DNA from: Lingula anatina
Lineage: Eukaryota > Brachiopoda > Lingulata > Lingulida > Lingulidae
Assembly (NCBI RefSeq): GCF_001039355.2
Contig: NW_019775511.1
Location: 186,484 to 250,483, forward strand
Length of the DNA: 64,000 nucleotides
Direction of reading: 5' to 3'
A program made the translations under genes and the position numbers. Under the pieces are notes generated by a model, which saw only the letters and a list, made by a program, of their open reading frames with translations, was not told the origin of the DNA and made no database searches. This document shows, piece after piece, positions 50,879 to 61,519 of the stretch; position 1 is the stretch's first letter; every line of letters begins with the position of its first letter.

Positions 50879-51124
50879 CCAACTAATACGGTATAATTAA
50901 ATAGTAGATAATGACATGAGATAGTCAAACGTAATCTGATTGGACTAATTTCAAGTCCATTATCAAGGTGCGTCAGCACACAGTTAAAAAACATCAACCT
51001 AAGGTGCCTCAAATTTGGGCATGTCTTTAAAACAGTCAAGGTAATGACAAGTGCAAAAAGTTCACCTGGGGGTTGTACATTTGACTTTTTCGATGTCAAT
51101 TCATGGCATTTATCTGCAGAAATA

Positions 51125-51289
51125 ATGATGAAAACGTTATGTATTCTTGTTTATATTTCTGTGGTATCTCAGCTTGCTCTTGACAATGTGATAGCAGAAA
51201 AGTGGTTAGCAAATGAACAATATGCTTTATCCCTAAATGCTAAGTGTGCAGATACAATAGATAGACAGATAGATTTTATTTATCTCTAG
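51125..51289 (+). CDS. Doubtful small ORF with signal-like N-terminus
   Basis: 54 codons beginning MMKTLCILVYISVVSQLALD, which looks like a signal peptide, on the strand opposite to EGF-like gene 1 and about 250 bp upstream of its TATA box. The tail runs into a gatagacagatagatttt simple repeat before the stop and GA microsatellite. The duplicated copy near 63160 aligns in the flanks but does not keep the frame. Probably chance. Confidence 0.15.
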   Translation: MMKTLCILVYISVVSQLALDNVIAEKWLANEQYALSLNAKCADTIDRQIDFIYL

Positions 51290-51335
<46 letters not shown>

Positions 51336-51649
51336 GCATTTGGAAACATCCCATTATTTTAATCCAGAACACTGCTGCAGCTTATTTATTTCTTTACTAT
51401 CATGTTTCGTAAATGGAATACTCCTAGTCTTTTTTCTGAAAACTAAACGTTTACTTTATCATACGTGCACGATATCAAAGTAAAAGATTATTTCATTTAA
51501 GCAAAAATTCGCGTTATCCAACAAGACTTTGTTGGATAACGATTTTACTTTTGTGTAACCCTTTTTCTAATTTGGTTAAATGTCCCTCACTCTACGGGGA
51601 ACCTCAAAGGTATTGATTATTTCACTGGGACGATTTGTGTTGCAACTAA

Positions 51650-53220
51650 GCCATTTTCCCGTAATTAGATCAAAAGTGAATGGCAAAGGTAACAGAATAA
51701 GTGAATTAAACCATAACCGCTCTCCGTACACATGTATTATGAATATCTACTCCATCCCATACAACTGAAAACTTCAAAAACAGATCCGTGTGTACAAAAT
51801 TTGAATCAATTTTGTCTTTCTTAATGATTGTGGCAGTGGAATTTTACAGAAACGTAACGCACATAATAGACCACCGCAGCCTTTTTATCACTCGTAATTT
51901 TCCATTATAAAACCATTTGCGGTTTTGAACGTGTCACGTGATACGGCTGTACGTCCGTTTTAAAACTAAAGATAAAAGCAAATGAATAGATTTTATATAT
52001 TTTTTGTGTCAATTTGCTTATCTTAAAACACAAAAATTACTTGGACTGTGAAGAATGTCGTGGTACAATGTAAATTACTACATTTGTTTGTCTTCGAAGT
52101 TTCTGCTATGAGTTGGGCATCGGACTAACACCATTGATTAGACGTTGTACACGTACATTGTGATGTACGAGAAGGCATTTTATTACTTTCCTAATTTGCT
52201 GAACAGAATTTGAATTGCAATAGCACGTGTGTGGGCACCAGAGACAGTTAAATTTGATAGTTACAATTAGATACATTTGAATCAAAATGAAACCTGTAAA
52301 AAAAGTAACATGGAATTAAAGAAACGATAACTATAAATATACAATTATTTTCACCAATCACTTTATTATCAGTTATAGAAGCACTAGCATTTGGGTCCAA
52401 AACATAACCGTAGACAACAAAAACAACATGTTGAATAATCTCGCAGTCACCCTTGAACTCAGAATTTCATAGATTTGACAAATGAATTCTTCTGAAAAAT
52501 TTGTATTTATCCAAAGTGTCAGTTTTTCTTAATGACAACAGCGGTGTATGTGGATTTGTACAGAAATTAAAAGCTAATAACGTTTCTTTGTCGCATTTTT
52601 TTCGTCCGCAGTCTCCCTTCATGACGCCGTACATGGCTTGGATCCTGTCATGTGATACGCCTTTCCATCCCTCTTTTAACCTAAAAAAATGACACAAAAT
52701 AAGATTCTTGCTACAAAGTTGTGGAATATTCCAATAAAATGGAAAAACTGTGTGTAGCACATTGTCAGAGCAAGCGTACAGTACTCTCTACTAGGTCTTC
52801 TGACTGATTTTTCGATAGATATTCACAGATAATGCCTCTGGTTAAATATGTTCAATCTTCTAACAGGTGGAAAATGTGCCTATAATATCTGCCGCCCTGG
52901 TAGAGGGTAGGCCAAGCGTGGAAACATGCAGCATTCATCCAGCTAATTATATAGAAATATAAGGAGGCATTATCACCCTTCCCAATTAGCTGGACAAAAT
53001 TTGAATTGCAACTGCACACGTCAAAGATAAAAGCATTTTAAAAAGCGTTTAACATCACATTCTGCTCTATTTTGTCACACATGGTGTAAGACAAAAACCA
53101 CTTAATGCGCAACAGTCTAATACTTCGTTCCGCTTACCCAACTTGAACATCACTAAACCTTGGCCCACATTTCGTCCACGGTTTAACAGGCAATAATAAA
53201 TTCATGTATTAAGCCATGTT
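51650..53220. repeat. Tandem decayed gene unit, copy 1
   Basis: This is about 1.5 kb and is repeated directly at 53228-54625. Shared blocks include gaccaccgcagcctttttat, acgtacattgtgatgtacga, gtgtgggcaccagagaca, cactttattatc.gttataga and cacatttcgtccacggttta. The first 700 bp also resemble the 3' flanks of EGF-like genes 1 and 3 (ctgtgaagaatgtcgt, gcagtgg.attttacagaaac), so the unit appears to be an old duplicate of a whole gene plus flank. Confidence 0.85.
52467..52680 (-). pseudogene. Candidate terminal exon in decayed gene unit
   Basis: An acceptor (catttttttag) ends at 52681 and opens a frame of about 71 codons on the minus strand: LKEGWKGVSHDRIQAMYGVM, then KGDCGRKKCDKE, FNFCTNPHTP and a Lys/Arg-rich tail to TGA. 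It sits at about the same distance (650 bp) from the shared 3'-flank landmark as exon 2 of EGF-like gene 1, and DCGRKKC recalls CGKNAVC. It holds only three Cys, and no leader exon is visible upstream. It is either a diverged paralogous exon or a relic. The copy at 54155-54233 is shorter and clearly degraded. Confidence 0.35.
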
Positions 53221-53227
53221 TTCATGT

Positions 53228-54625
53228 CTACGGAAACAGAATAAGTGAATTGGACAACCATAACCGCTTTCAGTACATATTACCTACTCCATCCCTTAGA
53301 ACTGAAAACTTAACAAACAGATCCGTGAGTAAAGAATTTAAATCAAAGCTGTCTTTCTTAATGATTGTGGCAGTGGAATTTTACAGAAACGTAACGCACA
53401 TAATAGACCACCGCAGCCTTTTTATCACTCGTAACTTGCCATCATGAAACCATTTGTGGTTTTGAACGTGTCACGTGGTACGGCTGTGCGTCCGTTTTAA
53501 AACCAAAAAAAAAAGCAAATGAACAGATTTTAATATATCTTTGTGTCAATTTGGTTATCTTAAAACATAAAAATGACTTTGAAGAATGTCGTAGTAGAAT
53601 GCAAAGCATTGCATTTTCTGTCTTAGAAGTTTTTGCAATGCGTTGATCATAGGCCTAACACCATTGCTTAGACGTTGTACACGTACATTGTGATGTACGA
53701 GAAGGCATTTTTGTAGCTTTCTAATTTGCTGAACTGAATTTGAATTGCAACAGCACTTGTGTGGGCACCAGAGACACTAATACACAATTAAACTAATGTC
53801 AGTAAAGATTTATAACGCAAGGGGAGTTTGTATCTCTGTTAATGTATAAACATTTGAAACAAGATGAAATCTTTAGTAAAGTAACATGGAATTAAATAAA
53901 AGATAATAATAAATATATAACACAACAATAATTTTCACCAAACACTTTATTATCTGTTATAGAAGTACTAACATTTCATAGACTAATGAGTCCAAAATAT
54001 GTTTTATAATCTCGAGGTCACCCATGAACTCAAATTTTCATAGATTTGATAAATGAATTCTTGTGCAAAATTCATATTTATCCACAGTGTCACGAGGAGT
54101 TTCTTCATGGCAGTGCGCTTGGGATTGTACAGAAGTTAAACGCTAACAACGTTTCTATGTGTCATTTTTATCGTTTGCAGTCATATGTGGTTTGGATGGT
54201 GTCAGGTGATACAGCTTCCGTCCTTCTTTTAACCTAAAAAAGAACGAAAATAAGATATTTGCTACAAAGTTGTAGAATATTCCAAAACAAAAATAAAAAG
54301 CTGTGTATAGTACACTGTCAGGTGCAGTGTTCAACAAGCTCATTATTTAGAAATAATAGAATGCATTATCACCCTTCAAATTTGCTGGACTAAATGTGAA
54401 TTGCAACTGCACACGTCAACGATAAAAGCATTTTAATTTAAATGCACGTTTGGCATCTCATTCTGCTCCCATTTGTCACACATGGTGTAAGACAGAAACC
54501 ACTTATTGTACGACACTCTAATGCTTCGTTCCGCTTACCCAACTTGAACATAATTAAACCTTGACCCACATTTCGTCCACGGTTTAACAGGCAATAATAA
54601 TTTCATGTATATAGTTGGGTTTTTT
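53228..54625. repeat. Tandem decayed gene unit, copy 2
   Basis: Direct repeat of 51690-53220, about 150 bp shorter because a segment equivalent to 52800-52940 is missing. Confidence 0.85.
54155..54233 (-). pseudogene. Degraded copy of the candidate terminal exon
   Basis: Same acceptor and start (LKEGRKLYHLTPSKPH) as 52467-52680, but deletions shift the frame and a stop follows after 25 codons. None of the Cys residues of the first copy is kept. Confidence 0.4.
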
Positions 54626-55129
54626 GCCTGAGTGTGTGTGTGTGTGTGAATAGCGAAAAAATGAACGTGTCTCTAGTTATAATTGTCAAAATTGCTCATC
54701 TTATTAGCAGGAGTATATTTCGACTATGACAAAAACCGTGTAGTGAATCAATCAATATGTTCAAGGTGTCTCTTGGGAGATTAAATGAATCCCAATGCTT
54801 AAACTAATTAAAAGAAAAGCAAACCCATGCAAGAGATGTTAAAAAAGCAAGCAAAGAACTTGTAGTATCGATTATGATAGGACCAAAGTGGTTATCTACT
54901 TCATGCATTGGGCGTCACGGTAGAAATGTCAGGATTTTTATTACAGAATACAGAATGAAAAATATACAATAGTTAATTAACTAATAAAATAATTTAGCTG
55001 TGCATAAACACTATTAGCGATACCAGTAGTGACAAAATTGATATATTGAGAGAAACAGTAAAATAAGAATTATGAAAAAAATGTCAGTACTTGATATACC
55101 CTCGAAACAAAAGAAAGCATGCATGCGCA

Positions 55130-55132
<3 letters not shown>

Positions 55133-55170
<38 letters not shown>
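55133..55170. repeat. (GT)n microsatellite
   Basis: About 18 GT units; (GT)n tracts also occur at 55690-55718 and 56317-56342 around and inside the intron of EGF-like gene 2. Confidence 0.95.
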
Positions 55171-55175
<5 letters not shown>

Positions 55176-55297
55176 GAAAGAGAGAGAGACGGTAAGAGGA
55201 AGAGTGAGAAGCAAGTACCATTCTTTTAGTCTATTTTACTTCGCACAGATAAGGCTTTGCTGAGATAAATGTTAGATACTAATTCTGAATACAGACC

Positions 55298-56315
55298 TTA
55301 ACGGTGTACCGGATGACATTTTTTGTGTGGGTCTCCTTGGAAGCCCTTCTTGCACTTACAGCGCCATCTAGGGCCATTACACGGCCCATTACCAGGGTGC
55401 GGGTCGTTGGAGTGTGCCCCCACGCAATGTGCGTTCTTGCCGCAATTATGTGCGTTTCCAGCTGGAAAGAGACCAATCTATCTACAGAGACCAACCTAGA
55501 GAGATGTTAACCGACCTGTTGACTGCAAGAATTAGACAAATATGTATTTGATTGTAAATATGTCAGGCGTAATGCTTAATTGTTTTTCAATTTATCTGGC
55601 TCAAAAATAGAACTGGGCCCATTTAGAACGCATACCGGTCCAAGTACATGTACTAACGGCAATACATTAGATCTCGTGTTTGGTTAATAAGTGTGTGTGT
55701 GTGTGTGTGTGTGTGTGAATAATGAATACTATTCTGAAAGCAAAAAGAGAGTCTAATGTCTTCCAAAAACCCTGTATTAAACGCCACAGTGAACAAGTAA
55801 ACCACAAACATTCATGCTTAAACGTGTGGAATATGCCAATGGACTGCCAATGCTTTGATGGCAACAACGTTTAACAAAACGTATTTTATCTATCTATTTC
55901 GTATGATATACATGTACGAGATTGCATTATCATGTTTCAAATTTCATAGACAGAATGCCAAACTTCAGAAACGCTTTGCGTATTTCACCTGATCTCAAGA
56001 TCACATTTATAACAAAGGTAAAAAGTTCTAAATATACAATGGTCGAATGATGCACGGATTATTTGTCAGATATGTTTTAAATCAAAGGTAGATGGCTTAT
56101 AAAATCATTATTCTTATTTGGCAAATAAAGGGAGCGCCAATTTTGTTCAATTCTACACCTTTATTGGACTTCTCATCTTTAGTGGCTTTTTTTCATGATT
56201 TGTTCATACTAATTGCATAAGTCATAGGCCTGATAAATTTATGTTGTTCAGTTTACTGAACATTTTATAAATTATTATTATTATTATTATTCGGCATTAC
56301 ATTCATGCAAGCCTA

Positions 56316-56346
<31 letters not shown>

Positions 56347-56725
56347 ACCAGCTTATAAGCGAATACTACTCGGGCACCAAGAACACAGTAAAATAACCCT
56401 GCACAGAAACGGAACAGTGACGAATTCATGCAAGCTTAGATGTTTATATCTTTTGGCGATGGTATTTTGTATCACTCACTTCAGTTTCTCTTTTTTTTAA
56501 ATTTACCACACCGATTTTTTAATATATTTGCTATTTTTTTTACCTTAAAAGATTAATAATGCCAACAGATCAAAATGAGTTTATTTTTGACTGAATCCTA
56601 CTATCATCAATTTCGTGAAGAAGATTATTACTAACTGCATATAAATACTCTTCGCTGAGACAGTTGTAGTGCTTACCCACAAACAGCAAGCTCAGACACA
56701 AGGCAACGATCAAAAACGTCTTCAT
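55298..56725 (-). CDS. Small secreted six-cysteine EGF-like peptide, gene 2 (2 exons, diverged)
   Basis: Exon 1 is 56725-56677 (49 nt), encoding the same leader as gene 1 (MKTFLIVALCLSLLFV), with donor G|GTAAGC (phase 1). Exon 2 is 55461-55298 after the acceptor tctctttccag and ends at TAA. The product is 70 residues. The mature part starts GNAHNCGKNAHC, has a His/Asn/Pro/Gly-rich middle and ends CNGPRWRCKCKKGFQGDP..KKC. The framework C-x5-C-x14-C-x6-C-x-C-x9-C matches genes 1 and 3, with the last loop two residues shorter. The EGF-like C-x-C-x-x-GF-x-GDP end is clearer here than in the others. The mature peptide is strongly basic, whereas genes 1 and 3 are rich in aromatic and hydrophobic residues. 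The leader is identical to gene 1, so the mature peptide has changed far more than the leader. The intron is 1.2 kb with (GT)n. Confidence 0.82.
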
Positions 56726-56807
56726 CTTTTCCCTGCAGATCTTCAACTCGTGATTTCTTCTCCTGTCAATACGGCCGGCTTATTAAGAAATCTTTGGGAG
56801 GACTTGA

Positions 56808-56814
56808 ATTTATA
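56808..56814 (-). promoter_or_regulatory. TATA box of EGF-like gene 2
   Basis: TATAAAT on the minus strand (ggTATAAATtcaagtcctcc), 83-89 bp before the ATG; the aataagcc motif downstream is also kept. Confidence 0.7.
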
Positions 56815-57170
56815 CCAGTGAACAGTTGACCTTATATACGAAAGGCGGTACGGGATCTGGTTGGGTAAATTTTGGACCTATTAAACTTGCAGTTAAAACG
56901 CATTATATTAAATTAACATCAGATGTGATTTTCCGCTCAACAAGTCTATCTTTGATGTCATTGACCTATGTTTTTAATCTATTCAAAGATAACTATTGGC
57001 AATTGTTTTAACTTGAAACTCAAATACAAATACGTGTAAAGCATATCATCATTCAAAATAGTTGAATATATATATTTTTTTGGGAGGGGAGGGGATAAGG
57101 GGTTCCTTTAACTCTCCAGATTATTTTCACCAGCAGATTCATGCACAAAGTCTCAATTTTAGCAAAACAG

Positions 57171-57569
57171 TCCCAGCGGGCAAATTATGTTGTTTTAACG
57201 TTGAAACAACGTTGAACCATAACGTTGCTAAGACGTTGGATAAACGTCGGATTTGAAAGTTGGATCAACGTCAGATAACAACATTGTATCAACCCAAGTT
57301 GTTAGACAACATTCTTGCATGAAAAGACGTTAAAATGACCTAAAATGTTTTTATTTTTGGTACAAAACACAGGTACACAATTATAACTGTAAAAACACTG
57401 TAAAAACATCCAAGTGCCTGCTTTGTCTGATTTTTTTCAACGCATTTAGCTCCTAAGCATGTTTTGCACCTAAGCATGGTACACCCTTTTAGCCTGGATG
57501 TGTTTAGCAGTAAGGCATGTTTGTAGGGTATATATGTATGGCCTTTAAGTTAGGATTTCAAGGTTTGGT

Positions 57570-57602
<33 letters not shown>

Positions 57603-58585
57603 ATCCACTGGTTAACTAAAGACACAAAACAACTGTCACTTTTACTTTAAAACACTTTTTTATTATTTTGATAAAGTTAGATACAGCATTGATAAACAAA
57701 GTATCACGTTTCCAATAATTAATATTTTAAATTACAATCCATGTCTTGCATCACGACGACCAAACAACAACGTTGAGTCAATGACCAAAATACAACGTTG
57801 AGTCAACGTCACATTATTACGTGGCTGGATCAACGTTGATTTTACGTTGAATTTAGGTAGATCAACGGCAATTCAACGTATCAAACTACAATTAAAATAA
57901 TTAATTGTATTTATGTAGGAAATGGTTTGTTTTTAGTGGTGGTAATAGCTTTGTTAATAATTCATCTACGCTTTGTTTATAGGAAGTAGTCTGGGTTTAG
58001 GTCTCGTGTCTGCACATTTTGATCTTAAGTAAGTGACCAAGGCAAGGTGATAACAGATGTCCAGGGTTAAAATTGTCTTAGCTGCTGTGTATCTAGGCAC
58101 ACAGTTAATTTTAAATGAGTTTTAGGAAACTACTTCTTGCGAGCTGCATCAGCGAGAAGTCATTCAGCCTTTTAGCTGCGATGATATGTACCCGCAATTT
58201 CAGCAGCTTCACAGTATTATAATTTCTTGCGTTTCTTTAATGTAATTTTACATTGGTTACCAGCCATCAACTTTGGTGATTTCAATATTTGGGGACGGCC
58301 AGTTTCTTGATACTTGGTGACTGTATTTTCTTCGGATATTATTCAGTTTTCCCAGCCACAAGTTTTGTTATCAAGTTTGGGCGACGACTGGGGAGATGTT
58401 ATATTATCTCCTCAGTTTTGTAACTACGTATTTTATTAGTTTCATCATTAATAAATGACAATTATCAGTCATATGGACTGATCTTATTTACTTTGGAGCA
58501 AAAACAGAGCTTCGTTGTGCTTGTTAACATTTGGCTACATAAACCTGTTTTGAACGTTGATCCAACGTCACTATGCCTGCTGGGA
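57171..58585. mobile_element. DNA element with TCCCAGCRGGCA ends and AACGTTG subterminal repeats
   Basis: The left end TCCCAGCGGGCA matches the inverse of the right end TGCCTGCTGGGA with one mismatch. Just inside, AACGTTG-type heptamers are repeated many times (57192-57300, again 57765-57880 and 58550-58570). The interior (about 1.4 kb) has no coding frame. This looks like a non-autonomous DNA transposon, or one element nested in another, because a second AACGTTG cluster lies in the middle. No target-site duplication is obvious. A (TA)n tract lies at 57570-57597. Confidence 0.65.
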
Positions 58586-59381
58586 GTGACGTTGACAAAA
58601 ACTTTCCAACTTAAACTTTGGGGTGTTAAAAACAACTGATCTAATGATAAACACAAGTTGTTAATGCCAACTTAATAACTTAAAAGCCTTTAAAGCCTGT
58701 CATGCATGCTTAATAATGACACGCATAGAGCCCCGGGAAACCAAGCACAAAATTCGCTCTCTTATGGCCATTTTTACTATATATATAGAATTACCCTTCA
58801 CCCGCAACCAAAGCCAGAACCCCATTTCATTAATCAAAATGTTATCATCTGTCCCCTGAATTCATGGTTGCTACTGCACGAAATTGAAACGTCCATTACA
58901 AGATGTGGTTGAACAGATGGAATGTAATTAAAACATGTGAACAACTCTTCACTGTTTATTGTTGCAAATTGTCGAAATTGATGCATTCATGCAAACCTCC
59001 CCGTCTGTCTGTCTGTCTGTATATCTGTTTGCTTTCCTTCGTGCCGATGTAACAGGAAGTGCATTTCTAAGAATATGAGGGTAACAGAAATTCTGCCCCC
59101 ATTTAGTTATAATGATTAGGGTTAGCTTGACCTAAGTGGGTCAATATCTATAGGTTTACCAATGAATGGGTGAGGGACTCTCTATCACAAGGGACTCTCT
59201 GTCACTTTACAGATATTTCATATGGTCTGGAATGAGACATGTTTGCAGTTTCTAACAGTATAAAGATGTAGTATTAGAATAGAGCTTTAAGATAAATTCT
59301 AAATTATAAAAACAATAATGAGGTTAAAAATGGTGATTCGTTGTTCTTTTCAAAAGCTAAAAGTTCATTGATAGACCTTGA
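58586..59381. other. Intergenic, no gene recognised
   Basis: AT-rich sequence with short GTCT repeats (59003-59019) and the repeated phrase gggactctct (59173, 59192). No gene evidence. Confidence 0.5.
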
Positions 59382-60425
59382 TCATTGACACGTATATAAA
59401 CAGTATGGGATAAAAGTGTTCCTATATCTTTTTGTCCGACATTTTGGTAAAACATATCTATAAACATTCCTTAGGTCCTTTTCTATGACACGAGTGTTAG
59501 GTAAAAGATGGTTTAATCTATGTGTACACAGTTTTATTTCATTAAATAATTTTTTGCACAAGTCAGTACGCCCAGATTTCAAGGTAGGTAATTCAGTGAT
59601 GTCCATTGCTTCGTTGTAAGTGAGTTCAGGGTATATAATATGAAGAGCTCTTTTTTGGATGTACTCTAAGGCTTTAGATTGCTGTGCGGTAATTCCAGCA
59701 TGCCATAGCTGACAAACGTACTCAAGTGTTGGGCTGAGATTGCTTTTATAAATTTGTAAGAGGTCATATCTCGGCACCCCAGCGTGTTTGACCATGCATA
59801 AGAAATACAGTCTGGATGCAGCTTTTGAGAGAATTTTTTCTATTTGTAACTCCCATTTCAAATTAGAACTGATATGAACTCCCAGCAGTTTGGCATGTGA
59901 AACTTGTTCAAATTTTATACCATCAATTATTAGGTTATCAGGTACAGTTGGGTTTTTACTGAAACAGATAAACAGTTCAACAGTTTTTTTTAGGATTAAT
60001 TAGCATGTTATTTTGTTTTGTCCATTCATATAGGATTGAGGCTGCTATTGGAAGTTTAGATTGTGTAGGTTTGGCACCTTGTTCTATTTCCCTTGGAGAT
60101 GGTTGGTGAACTAGCTGTCTCATAAACTGTAGTGTCATCCACATACTTTACTGCTGGTAAAAGCATTCCATGTCATTTATCATTGTAATGAAAAGGAGAG
60201 GTCCTAATTTTGTACCCTGGGGCACCATGAATATGGCACCATTGTGACATTACTGATCCACACTTGATCCGTTGTTGTCTATTAAGTAAAAAGGCATGGA
60301 CCCATCTGAGTAATACTGTAGGTACTCCATAGCTGCAGAGCTTGCCTAGCAATATATTGTGGTCTATTAAATCAAACGCTTTTCCAAAATCAAGTAATAA
60401 AACCCGAGTCTGTGCCCCATGAGAG
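59382..60425 (-). pseudogene. Non-LTR retrotransposon reverse transcriptase fragment (5'-truncated)
   Basis: On the minus strand, homology to LINE-type reverse transcriptases (jockey/CR1-like group) starts at about 60412 with VLLLDFGKAFDLIDHNILL. It continues through a VPQGTKLGPLLF block (about 60220) and the catalytic KYVDD (60134-60148), and ends in an intact 159-codon C-terminal frame (59861-59382; SPTLEYVCQLWH, YIQKRALHIIY, LPTLKSGR). The blocks lie in different frames, so there are several frameshifts, and a stop follows YQQ near 60155. The endonuclease and the N-terminal half of the reverse transcriptase are missing. It is an inactive remnant lying directly beside the left boundary of segmental duplication copy 2. 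Confidence 0.85.
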
Positions 60426-60536
60426 GGCTTATCATTTTAATAAAGTATTATTTGAACGCCTGTACATCGGCATTTAGAAATATAATAACTTAAGTGTAAG
60501 CCGTTGCATCCATCTTTTTGTTATATAATAAATAAA

Positions 60537-60570
<34 letters not shown>

Positions 60571-61519
60571 GAAAAGGGCTCATAATTGGTGTATTTATAT
60601 TACCCAACACTCCTTTTACTAAAAACTGAACATAAAGCCCCTAACTCCTAGTAGCTGGGTACTATCCTTGGCAAGGACCATCTTATATTTTGCATATTTT
60701 ATAATATTTATGTTTATTCATTTTTTCTTTTTCTCTTTTATTTCATGTATATTTTTCTCATTTTTACATACTTATTCATAACCAAATGCCCCTGTGCTAT
60801 AATAACAATAATCTCTTTTGATATACAACAATAAAATGTAAACAGTGAAATGAAATCTTTTTATTAAAAAATAAGGAATAGAATAAATAAAGCAAACACC
60901 CTTTTCGTTTTAAGAGAATATTTTATTACTTATTATGCTTCTTTCAGTCCCCTGTAAGGACAAAATTCGCACATATGACGAACGAATTATAGTATAGGAT
61001 GTGAATTAATACTTGGCATAACACAATGTGTCCAAATGGTTATTGCAGTGGGATTTTAAGGACATTTTAAGCCAATAGCTCACTATCATCTTTTTATAGT
61101 CCGCCTTCTGTCCCTATGAAGCTTTGGTATCTGTGGTTAAGGCCGTGTCACATTAAAATGGCTTTCCTTCCTTTTTTATTCTGAAAAATAAAACGGAATG
61201 ATACATTTTAATTTTACATGTATTATCTTAATTTTAATTCGATTATCTTAGAATATATTTTAACTGTGAAGAATGTCGTTGAATCACTAACTATTTACTA
61301 GGGTAACAGTGGCGGTCCATTTTCTACATTGATGTGGAAATGATTGGGTATACGGAAGGGGCAACAACAGTTGGTTTGTCACGCAAAACAAACAGAATGG
61401 GAGGGCACTTTTTAGGATAAAGTTAGAGACCAATATCATAGAATATTTCAGTTGCGCAGTCAAGACTTAATTGGGATAAATGTTTGATGTTAGTTTTGAT
61501 TTTCGTGTTAGTTTACTCC

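Larger units (their letters stand above)
48590..52330. repeat. Segmental duplication, copy 1 (about 3.7 kb, carries EGF-like gene 1)
   Basis: Collinear with 60443-64000 at an offset of about 11.5-11.9 kb. Matching landmarks include catttagaaatataata (48615/60468), taggatgtgaattaat (49157/60994), tcgcacat (49130/60968), the whole EGF-like gene, the promoter, tcaaggtgcgtcagcacaca (50963/63001) and the 3'-flank-like block from 51604/63240 onward. A (TA)n tract of about 70 bp at 48800-48869 is present only in copy 1. Confidence 0.9.

Noticed and set aside
55279-55510. Overlapping open frames on both strands over exon 2 of EGF-like gene 2
   Set aside because: Both are out of frame with the true exon, which is reached only after splicing to the leader at 56725-56677.
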